5,245 nt of DNA, from NCBI GenBank assembly GCA_002748015.1, contig PDRH01000017.1, positions 1 to 5,245 on the forward strand, in the 5' to 3' direction. The position numbers were made by a program, and so were the translations under genes. Under the pieces are notes generated by a model. The model worked only from the letters and a program-made list of their open reading frames with translations, searched no databases and was not told where the DNA came from. Source of the DNA: Bacteroidota bacterium. Its GTDB lineage: Bacteria > Bacteroidota > Bacteroidia > Bacteroidales > CAJPTX01. Position 1 is the stretch's first letter. Each line of letters opens with the position of its first letter. This document shows, one piece after another, positions 1 to 5,245 of the stretch.

Positions 1-1
1 T

Positions 2-1543
2 TTGCAGCTTACAGTAAAGAACAGGGTGCGAATCATGGGCGCCATCGCCATCGCCACCGTCATAATCACCAGCCTGGTATTCCAGCTCGCCCTTCTCCAA
101 GTCCGAGGCGGATCCGTCAACCGCATGGAATGTAAGTATGGCCAGATGGTCAACGAGGAGATGAAAATCGCTGTGCACTCCCTTGCCATTGTAATTGCGC
201 AGGCGCTCAAGGGGTGTCCATCGGGGGTGAGCGAGGAGGAGTACATCCGCCCCCTGGTAGATAAGTTGCGCTTCGGTCCCAAGGGGGATGGCTACTACTT
301 CATCTACCGCGGCACCACCAACGTAGCCCTACCCATAAAGCCAGAGCTGCAGGGCAAGGACCTGGGGCAGAACGTAGATAACCAGGGAACGAGGTACGTC
401 GCCGAAATGCACCGAAAAGCCCAGGAGGGCGGGGGGTATACCTCCTATATCTTCTTCAAACCGGATGGTACCGAGCAGGTCAAGAGAGCCTACTCGGAGA
501 GCATACCCGGTACAGACCTTTGGATTGGCACCGGCCTATACCTTGACCAGATCAACGCCGAGGTGGCGAGCATCGAGCATAATTTCTCCAACCTGCTCAG
601 CAAGATATACCGATACCTCTACCCAGCAGTCGCCCTACTCCTACTCATCCTTATCCTCTTCTCTCTTAGGGCGATCCACCGGATTGTACGCCCGCTGGAG
701 AGTTGCGCTACCTTTGCCGAGAGCATCGCTGAGGGCGACCTTACGCACGAGCTGGTCTATAACCGGCGGGATGAGTTCGGGAGTTTTGTTGGCTCGCTCT
801 CCTTCATGCGCTCGTCTTTAAGGGAATTCCTCGTGGATATGCAGCTGGGGGTTAAGTCGATAAATCAGGTTGTGCAAACCATCGATGGCGTCGCAGCCAG
901 CCTGGCAGATAGGAATGGAGAGGCCGCCCATTCCTCCCAGATGGTTGCCGATAGCATGGGGCAAATGCAGCAGCAGCTGACGCATGCCAGTGAGAATGCC
1001 TGCATGGCTGAGAGCAAGCTGCAGGCTGTCAATCAGCACCTTCAGGAGGGGAAACGCCAGTCGGATATCAACCTGGAGAACAATCGTAGGATAGTCGACC
1101 ATGTTGCGGAAATCGCCGCCATTGCCAACCAGACTAACATCCTTGCGCTCAATGCCGCCGTTGAGGCTGCCAGAGCCGGCGATCAGGGGAGGGGCTTCTC
1201 AGTCGTCGCAATAGAGGTGAGAAAGCTCGCAGAGCGTTCTGCCGATACGGCCGAGAAGATTGCTGCCGAATCGCATAATAGCCTTAGCGCAGCCCAGCGC
1301 AATGCGGAAATCGTAGAGCAAATCGTCCTAGCCCTCCAGAAGAGTATTGACCTCATGCAGGAAATTAGCACCTCTAGCCTAGACCAGCTGCACGGGGTCG
1401 CTGATATCGCCTCCGCCACCGAGTCGCTCAGCAACGTAACCCAGGAACTAGCCGCCATGGCCGAGGAGCTATCCGGCCAGTCCACATCCCTCAGGGAGCT
1501 GGGGGGAACGCTGGATAGCCGCACCCAAAAGCTACGGGTCTAG
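2..1543 (+). CDS. Methyl-accepting chemotaxis protein with periplasmic Cache domain (5' end possibly cut)
   Basis: Transmembrane chemoreceptor that would bind a small molecule in the periplasm and control a CheA kinase through CheW. In order: a short basic N-terminus, membrane segment 1 (about residues 11-33), a single Cache (sCache_2-like) sensor (about 40-190, with GDGYYFIY at 96-102 and the PELQGKDL stretch at 114-121), membrane segment 2 (about 204-222), a HAMP linker (about 223-275, with the RPLE and DEFG landmarks), then the long helical signalling domain. The hairpin tip is unmistakable: IANQTNILALNAAVEAARAG (374-393), followed by GRGFSVVAIEVRKLAERSA. The C-terminus ends in KLRV, with no NWETF-like CheR-tethering pentapeptide. 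The first possible start is TTG at base 2, and the window edge hides anything upstream; ATG at 35 would remove the basic N-terminus, so it is less likely. The downstream gene is convergent. The ligand cannot be predicted, and no other chemotaxis gene is present. Confidence 0.95.
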   Translation: MQLTVKNRVRIMGAIAIATVIITSLVFQLALLQVRGGSVNRMECKYGQMVNEEMKIAVHSLAIVIAQALKGCPSGVSEEEYIRPLVDKLRFGPKGDGYYFIYRGTTNVALPIKPELQGKDLGQNVDNQGTRYVAEMHRKAQEGGGYTSYIFFKPDGTEQVKRAYSESIPGTDLWIGTGLYLDQINAEVASIEHNFSNLLSKIYRYLYPAVALLLLILILFSLRAIHRIVRPLESCATFAESIAEGDLTHELVYNRRDEFGSFVGSLSFMRSSLREFLVDMQLGVKSINQVVQTIDGVAASLADRNGEAAHSSQMVADSMGQMQQQLTHASENACMAESKLQAVNQHLQEGKRQSDINLENNRRIVDHVAEIAAIANQTNILALNAAVEAARAGDQGRGFSVVAIEVRKLAERSADTAEKIAAESHNSLSAAQRNAEIVEQIVLALQKSIDLMQEISTSSLDQLHGVADIASATESLSNVTQELAAMAEELSGQSTSLRELGGTLDSRTQKLRV

Positions 1544-1585
1544 ACTATAAGGCAATACCAGAGAGAAGGATACAGTACTTCCGAG

Positions 1586-3217
1586 CTAGCCCCTGACTTC
1601 TTCCACGCTCCACTCCGCTACTCCATCGTGTCCGAATACAACCCCTACGGCGAAGACGCGCTTCCCGCCACCTACATGCCGCTCGGCGTACTCCCGGCTC
1701 GCTATCTGCTCCATTGCGGCCGCTAGCGCATCCTTCACCCGCGTGGTCTTGAACTCGAAGACGTACACCGCCCCCTCCGTCTCCAGCTCCAGATCCGTCC
1801 GCCCCTTCGCCGACGGAACCTCCGAGTGGACGTACTGGCCCATCAGCTCGAAGAGCAGGTGCGTAACGCTATGGTAGATGTACTCCTTCACATCCTTCAC
1901 ATCCTCCCCCTCATCCCGCTGGGCGTAGGGTGAGCGGTTCAGGAAATGCTTCAGCAGGCCCATGAAACCCTCGATGTCCTCGTTGCGAACGTAGCGCACG
2001 AAGTTGAATATCAAGCCCATGTTCATCTGCTCCGCCAGCTTGTCGTCCTGCTGCTGCGACACCTCCCAGTATAGCGCGAAGCGCACCTCCGCATTCGGAA
2101 TGCCCACCTGGTACAGATTCCTTTCCGCATCGTAGGCCTTCACCGTGTAGTAGCCCGTCTGGAACAGCAGCACCGCCGGGTCCTTCGCCTCCAGCCCCAT
2201 CTGCGCCATCGACCCTGGGGCCAGGAGCTTCGGTTGCTCCAGATCCTCCCAGTTCACCAGCACGCCCGGCATGATCTGCTGAAGGGCATTTCTCGCCCCC
2301 GAGAGGTACCAGTAGTAGTTCATTTCGCAGCTCTTTAGGCTATTCAGCAGCCCGAATGGGTTGTATAGCAGCACCTCCGATGATGTGAAGCGGTAGCCAT
2401 CGTAGGCCATTTGCAGCTCCTTGACCAGCTCGGCTTGCTCCACGCCCTTCTCCCTGCACCAGCGGTCTAGCTCCGGCCTGAAGTTCGAGAGCAGCTCCTC
2501 GTGCGTTATCCCGCATATCGAGGCGTATGCAGGGTCGAGGGTCAAGTCCTCCAGGTTGTTCAGCCCGCTGAAGATACCCAGACGAGAAAAGCGCGTAATG
2601 CCCGTTATGAAGACGTAGCGCAGCGTATCGTCCATGTCCTTGAGGCAGTTGTATATGCCCCGCAGCTGGCGCGTAAGCGACTCGTGCAGCTTCCACTGCT
2701 CGCTCTCTTTATCGCGGGTGAAGGTGTCGACCAGCGGCTTGTCGTACTCATCGATGACCAGCACTGCCTCCTCGCCCAGCTTGTACTGCGCCTCCTCCAA
2801 ATCAAGGACCATCCGCACGAGGTAGTCCTGCCCCGATGCGTTCGGAAGACCGTGATCTCGCTCAAAACGGGTCAGCGCCATCTCCAGCACCTTCTCGATA
2901 GCCCCCTCCTCGAAGTAGTTCGCCCGGGCGAAGCTCAGGTGCAGCACCGGATGCTTAGGCCAATTCTCCCCGCTCTCCGCATCCTGTAGCGGCTGGATGG
3001 CCAGGCCATCGAACAGCTCGCGCCTCCCCGCAAAGTACTCCTTTATCGTGTTCAGCAGCAGGCTCTTGCCGAACCGCCTCGGACGCGCAAAGAAGCAAAC
3101 GTTCTGGCTGCGCGTCATTCGCCAGACCAAATCCGTCTTGTCTACGTATACGGCATTTATCCGCCGTATCTTAGCAAAGCTCTGGTTGCCTATCGGCAGC
3201 AAACGTCCCAGCTCCAT
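1586..3217 (-). CDS. AAA-ATPase-like protein with C-terminal PD-(D/E)XK nuclease domain
   Basis: Full-length member (543 residues) of the family pairing an AAA-ATPase-like domain (Pfam AAA-ATPase_like, PF09820) with a PD-(D/E)XK nuclease-like domain (PDDEXK_9, PF08011; formerly DUF1703). The N-terminus has the family signature: LPIGNQSFAKIR (7-18), YVDKTDLV (24-31), then the Walker A-type loop RPRRFGKS (45-52). The Walker B strand is AVLVIDEYDKP (151-161; D156, E157), followed by a sensor-like FITGITRFSR (203-212). The C-terminal domain keeps a nuclease core: E466, D475 in GRTDLELE, E488 and K490 in FEFK, and Q504. No key residue appears lost, so ATPase and metal-dependent nuclease activity are plausible. 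The biological role of the family is not established; links to mobile DNA or defence are inference. The ATG at 3215-3217 is supported by AGGAGG 7 nt upstream and a promoter element further up. It is transcribed alone and converges on the chemoreceptor gene 42 bp away, with no obvious terminator between them. Confidence 0.93.
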   Translation of the reverse strand: MELGRLLPIGNQSFAKIRRINAVYVDKTDLVWRMTRSQNVCFFARPRRFGKSLLLNTIKEYFAGRRELFDGLAIQPLQDAESGENWPKHPVLHLSFARANYFEEGAIEKVLEMALTRFERDHGLPNASGQDYLVRMVLDLEEAQYKLGEEAVLVIDEYDKPLVDTFTRDKESEQWKLHESLTRQLRGIYNCLKDMDDTLRYVFITGITRFSRLGIFSGLNNLEDLTLDPAYASICGITHEELLSNFRPELDRWCREKGVEQAELVKELQMAYDGYRFTSSEVLLYNPFGLLNSLKSCEMNYYWYLSGARNALQQIMPGVLVNWEDLEQPKLLAPGSMAQMGLEAKDPAVLLFQTGYYTVKAYDAERNLYQVGIPNAEVRFALYWEVSQQQDDKLAEQMNMGLIFNFVRYVRNEDIEGFMGLLKHFLNRSPYAQRDEGEDVKDVKEYIYHSVTHLLFELMGQYVHSEVPSAKGRTDLELETEGAVYVFEFKTTRVKDALAAAMEQIASREYAERHVGGGKRVFAVGVVFGHDGVAEWSVEEVRG

Positions 3218-3224
3218 GGCCTCT

Positions 3225-3230
3225 CCTCCT
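3225..3230 (-). promoter_or_regulatory. Perfect Shine-Dalgarno sequence of the ATPase-nuclease gene
   Basis: The minus strand reads AGGAGG, 7 nt before the ATG at 3217, in an AGGAGGAGAGGCC-ATG context. This fixes the start. It is unusual here: the small membrane protein, gldF and gldG have no comparable sequence before their starts, as expected for Bacteroidota, which rely little on Shine-Dalgarno pairing. Confidence 0.75.
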
Positions 3231-3251
3231 ATCGCTTATTGGTGCACTACG

Positions 3252-3259
3252 CAAAGGTA
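3252..3259 (-). promoter_or_regulatory. Bacteroidota -7 promoter element for the ATPase-nuclease gene
   Basis: The minus strand reads TACCTTTG (followed by CG), matching the TAnnTTTG -7 consensus of the Bacteroidota primary sigma factor. It ends 34 nt before the ATG at 3217, a spacing close to the 37 nt seen at the other two promoters here. No good -33 TTG is found at the expected distance; the region there reads roughly GGACGC, so the promoter may be weak or activator-dependent. A transcript would start near 3245 with a leader of roughly 28 nt. Confidence 0.65.
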
Positions 3260-3308
3260 CGAAAAAATACCCCACCTTGCGTCCGAACCGCCACCGCCAC
3301 ATCATGCG

Positions 3309-3342
3309 AAAAGGGCCGCAGAACCAAGCGTCCTGCGGCCCT
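3309..3342 (-). terminator. Rho-independent terminator after the small membrane protein gene
   Basis: There is a perfect 10-bp inverted repeat: AGGGCCGCAG at 3312-3321 and CTGCGGCCCT at 3333-3342, with an 11-nt loop. On the minus strand the GC-rich stem runs directly into TTTT (3312-3309), while the plus-strand side has no T run, so it should work only for leftward transcription. It starts 24 nt past the stop codon at 3367 and lies before the promoter at 3252-3259, so it separates the membrane protein gene from the ATPase-nuclease gene. Confidence 0.8.
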
Positions 3343-3366
3343 CGGTATGCTTCTAAGCCCCTTTCC

Positions 3367-3915
3367 CTACCCCGCTTTTTCCTGCCTCTTGGCCGCCATC
3401 AGCAGCAGATGGCCCGGCAGGAACAGCCCAGCTCCCCCAACGACCCCGAACACCAGGCTCGAGTAAGGGAACGCCACCCGGAAAATCAGCGGGCTCAGCA
3501 GCGCAAGGCCTATACCGATGAAGCGCGCCGCCCGGAAGTGCGTAACCGCCCCGTGGATGCTTATCGCCACCCCCGAGAGGAATAGCTGGATGCCCATCGG
3601 GTTGGGGGCCAGGAGCGAAACGTAGCCCATCCCAGGGCCCACCACCGACCATATCGCCCCGACCTGCTTCTTGTACGCCCCGAACAGCTGCTCCCTACCC
3701 CGCATGCGCCGAACCAGCAGGAAGGTGCCTATACCACCCAGCACCGGCGTAAGCGCCCACATCGCCCCCAGCGCCTTGCCACCCCCATTCATCTGTAGCC
3801 CAAAGATTAGTACACCCAGGAACACCATAACGTATCCCCAGATCAGGAAGAAGTAACCGTCTATCCTCTGCGGTTTGAAGCCATCCGCCCCGGTGGGCTG
3901 CGTCTTGCTCTCCAT
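3367..3915 (-). CDS. Small polytopic inner-membrane protein of unknown function
   Basis: A 182-residue protein with a hydrophilic N-terminus (about residues 1-19) and roughly six hydrophobic segments (about 21-40, 48-67, 84-102, 107-125, 131-148, 150-172). The second is followed by a basic, probably cytoplasmic loop (RRMRGRE, 69-75), and the tail is short and basic (KRQEK). No catalytic or binding motif is visible. The overall form, starting with a GYFFLIWGYVM-type first helix, resembles roughly 200-residue Bacteroidota membrane proteins that I recall being encoded beside winged-helix regulators; that likeness is from memory and uncertain, and no such regulator follows here. The ATG at 3913-3915 has no Shine-Dalgarno sequence but lies 37 nt after a TAnnTTTG element. 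It is a single-gene unit: a terminator follows and gldF diverges from it. The hydrophobic pattern and paired promoter and terminator make it a real gene. Confidence 0.8.
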   Translation of the reverse strand: MESKTQPTGADGFKPQRIDGYFFLIWGYVMVFLGVLIFGLQMNGGGKALGAMWALTPVLGGIGTFLLVRRMRGREQLFGAYKKQVGAIWSVVGPGMGYVSLLAPNPMGIQLFLSGVAISIHGAVTHFRAARFIGIGLALLSPLIFRVAFPYSSLVFGVVGGAGLFLPGHLLLMAAKRQEKAG

Positions 3916-3952
3916 CTGCTGAAAGTTTATCCGTAAAAAGGCAATCCAGGCG

Positions 3953-3985
3953 CAAATGTAGAATTATTTTCCTATCCTATCCCAA
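3953..3985 (-). promoter_or_regulatory. Bacteroidota promoter for the small membrane protein gene
   Basis: On the minus strand TTG (3985-3983) is followed after 22 nt by TACATTTG (3960-3953) and then CG. This fits the -33 TTG / -7 TAnnTTTG arrangement of Bacteroidota promoters. The -7 element ends 37 nt before the ATG at 3915, giving an expected leader of about 30 nt. The -33 element lies only 5 bp from the -7 element of the opposing gldF promoter. Confidence 0.7.
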
Positions 3986-3998
3986 TTCGCTACTTTTG
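3967..3998 (+). promoter_or_regulatory. Bacteroidota promoter for the gldF-gldG operon
   Basis: TACTTTTG (3991-3998) matches the TAnnTTTG -7 consensus, with a weak -33 candidate TTTT (3967-3970) 20 nt upstream. The -7 element ends 37 nt before the gldF ATG at 4036. A transcript would start near 4004-4006 with a leader of about 30 nt lacking a Shine-Dalgarno sequence. No terminator or riboswitch-like fold is seen in the leader. Confidence 0.65.
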
Positions 3999-4035
3999 TC
4001 GCTACATTTACCACTCCAAAAGCCAGCACCAGAAC

Positions 4036-4764
4036 ATGTGGCCCATATACACTAAGGAACTCACAGGCTTCTTCGCCACCCTTACCGGCTACGTCGCCGG
4101 CGCAACCTTCCTCGCCCTCACCGGCCTGCTCATCTTCGTTATCCCTGGCCAGTGGAATGCGCTCGATACGGCCCAGGCCAATCTCAACACCCTCTTCAAC
4201 GCCGCCCCCTGGCTCTTCCTCTTCCTCGTGCCCGCAGTAACCATGCGCATGTTCGCAGAGGAGCGTAAGGAGGGCACCCTCGAGCTGCTGCTCTCCCGCC
4301 CCGTCAGCCCTCTGCAGGTCCTCATGGGCAAGTTCCTCGCTGCGCTTACCCTCATCGCCCTCATGATACTGCCCACCCTCGTCTACTACATTACCGTCCA
4401 CCGCTTTGCCGCCCCTCCGGGCAACGTTGACTCCGGGGCCGCCATGGGGTCCTACCTCGGACTCCTCCTCCTGGCGGCCGTATATACCGCCATAGGACTC
4501 TTCGCCTCCTCCCTCACCCGCAACCCCATCGTCGCCTTCATGCTGGCCGCCCTCCTCGCGCTCCTCGCCTACATCGGCTTCGAGAGCGTTGCGGGTCTAC
4601 CCCTATTCCTCGGCCACCAGCACCAGGTCGCCACGCTCGGCATAGAGGAGCACTACCGGGCCATCCGCCGTGGCGTGGTCGACTCCCGCGACATCATCTA
4701 CTTCCTATCCCTCGTAGCCCTATTCCTCTACGCCGCCATCCTCACCCTAAAACGCGGGAAATAA
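4036..4764 (+). CDS. gldF: GldF, ABC transporter permease associated with gliding motility
   Basis: ABC-2 type permease, 242 residues, matching the usual GldF length. About six membrane segments are visible (about 17-37, 56-74, 98-120, 139-160, 164-182, 219-237). The landmark between the second and third is RMFAEERKEGTLELLLSRPV (71-90), typical of ABC-2 permeases, where it forms the cytoplasmic coupling region to the ATPase. The C-terminal HYRAIRRGVVDSRDIIYFLS stretch (207-226) is also typical of GldF and its homologues. In flavobacteria GldF works with GldG and the ATPase GldA; the transported substrate is not known, and orthologues also occur in Bacteroidota not known to glide, so the name does not prove motility. 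gldG starts 4 nt after the stop, so the two are one operon; gldA is not in the window. The ATG at 4036 is supported by the promoter 37 nt upstream and by the KEL start typical of such permeases. Confidence 0.92.
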   Translation: MWPIYTKELTGFFATLTGYVAGATFLALTGLLIFVIPGQWNALDTAQANLNTLFNAAPWLFLFLVPAVTMRMFAEERKEGTLELLLSRPVSPLQVLMGKFLAALTLIALMILPTLVYYITVHRFAAPPGNVDSGAAMGSYLGLLLLAAVYTAIGLFASSLTRNPIVAFMLAALLALLAYIGFESVAGLPLFLGHQHQVATLGIEEHYRAIRRGVVDSRDIIYFLSLVALFLYAAILTLKRGK

Positions 4765-4768
4765 CCAC

Positions 4769-5245
4769 ATGAAAAAGCTCATCAAGCCCGCCGCCGTACT
4801 GCTGGCCCTCATCCTGATCAACCTCGCAGCGCAGACCTTCTACTTCCGCCTCGACCTCACGGCCGACAGGCGCTACACCCTCAGCCCCGTAACCGAGCGC
4901 ATCCTCGACACCATCCCCCAGCCGCTCTACATCAAGACCTACCTCGGCGGCGACATCCCCCTAGACTTCACCCGCCTACGTCGCAACCTCAATGAGCTCC
5001 TGGAGGAGTACCGTGTCCGCTCGGGCTACCAGGTAGAGACCATAGAGGAAGACCCCTACGAGGCCGACAACCCCAAGCGGCAGCAGGAGCTGCAGGCCAG
5101 CCTCATGCGCCAGGGCATACGCCCCGTCAACGTACAGGCCACCGACCCACAGGGGGGGTATACCGAGAAGCTCGTATTCCCCGCCATCACCCTGGCCTAC
5201 CGTGACCGCACCATCAGCGTGAACCTCTACCAGGAGAACGTCATG
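4769..5245 (+). CDS. gldG: GldG, gliding-associated ABC transporter auxiliary protein (3' end cut by window)
   Basis: An open frame of 159 codons from ATG at 4769 runs to the last base without a stop; it is the N-terminal part of a protein usually around 550 residues. After a short basic start (MKKLIK) comes one membrane segment (about residues 7-22), then the signature RLDLTADRRYTLSPVTERIL (27-46), which opens the periplasmic ABC-transporter-auxiliary domain (Pfam PF09822, GldG/DUF4350-like). Further family features are LNELLEEYR (73-81), GIRPVNVQ (115-122) and EKLVFPAITLAYRDRTISVN (134-153). The second membrane anchor expected at the C-terminus lies beyond the window. It follows gldF by 4 nt, so translation is probably coupled, and it should form a complex with the GldF permease. 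Codons are strongly C-ending, as in gldF. Confidence 0.92.
   Translation, partial: MKKLIKPAAVLLALILINLAAQTFYFRLDLTADRRYTLSPVTERILDTIPQPLYIKTYLGGDIPLDFTRLRRNLNELLEEYRVRSGYQVETIEEDPYEADNPKRQQELQASLMRQGIRPVNVQATDPQGGYTEKLVFPAITLAYRDRTISVNLYQENVM

Noticed and set aside
35..37. ATG as an alternative start of the MCP (residue 12 of the frame)
   Set aside because: It would remove the basic residues before membrane segment 1 and cut into the helix; a start at or before base 2 fits better.
709..716. TACCTTTG with TTG 22 nt upstream (684-686), a good match to a Bacteroidota promoter, on the plus strand inside the MCP gene
   Set aside because: It lies within the HAMP coding region with no in-frame downstream gene start or separate reading frame that looks real, so a chance match in coding sequence is the simpler view.
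1183..1524. 113-codon minus-strand open frame opposite the MCP signalling domain
   Set aside because: Ser/Ala-rich shadow of a conserved coding region with no recognisable features.
1544..1585. Possible bidirectional terminator between the convergent MCP and ATPase-nuclease genes
   Set aside because: Only weak short complementarity around GGATACAGTACTTCC was found, with no GC-rich stem or T run, so no terminator is called.
2501..2989. 162-codon open frame on the plus strand opposite the ATPase-nuclease gene
   Set aside because: It is antisense to a well-conserved domain, has no family features and no promoter or start context; long antisense frames are expected in GC-rich coding DNA.
3239..3585. 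Plus-strand open frames across the 3218-3366 spacer and the end of the membrane protein gene
   Set aside because: They cross the terminator hairpin and the promoter of the ATPase-nuclease gene, have odd Pro/Arg-rich composition, and oppose a better supported gene.
3964..4401. 145-codon minus-strand open frame overlapping the start of gldF
   Set aside because: The protein is low-complexity, Glu/Gly-rich (EGDEGKRSEELAHEDL type) and mirrors the C-rich codons of gldF; it also runs across both promoters.

Overview
The window looks like a piece of a fairly GC-rich Bacteroidota chromosome, probably from the Bacteroidales or a relative. Three things support this. It carries a gldF-gldG pair, known from the gliding-motility ABC transporter of this phylum. 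It carries an AAA-ATPase/PD-(D/E)XK protein of a type that is multi-copy in Bacteroidales. Three gene starts are also preceded by the Bacteroidota-specific -7 promoter element TAnnTTTG, each 34-37 nt before the start codon. Most starts lack a Shine-Dalgarno sequence, which is also usual for the phylum. Genus and species cannot be told from this sequence.

Layout: (1) 2-1543, plus strand: a membrane-bound methyl-accepting chemotaxis protein (MCP) with a periplasmic Cache sensor; its true start may lie just outside the window. (2) 1586-3217, minus strand, convergent with the MCP across a 42-bp gap: a full-length AAA-ATPase-like protein with a C-terminal PD-(D/E)XK nuclease domain. It has its own promoter and an unusually good Shine-Dalgarno sequence. 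(3) 3218-3366: an intergenic stretch holding that promoter and a Rho-independent terminator for the next gene. (4) 3367-3915, minus strand: a small polytopic membrane protein of unknown function. (5) 3916-4035: a compact divergent promoter region. (6) 4036-4764 and 4769 to the window end, plus strand: gldF (ABC permease) and the first 159 codons of gldG, 4 nt apart and surely co-transcribed.

The only clear functional unit is gldF-gldG, which needs an ATPase partner (GldA) not encoded here. The nuclease and the small membrane protein are separate transcription units on the minus strand, insulated by a terminator. The MCP may belong to a chemosensory pathway, but no CheA, CheW, CheR or CheB is in view. 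I found no RNA gene, CRISPR array, insertion sequence or clear new multi-gene system. The most interesting points are the overlapping divergent promoters, the uncharacterised ATPase-nuclease, and an MCP in a Gld-encoding genome with unusual sensor and C-terminal details.
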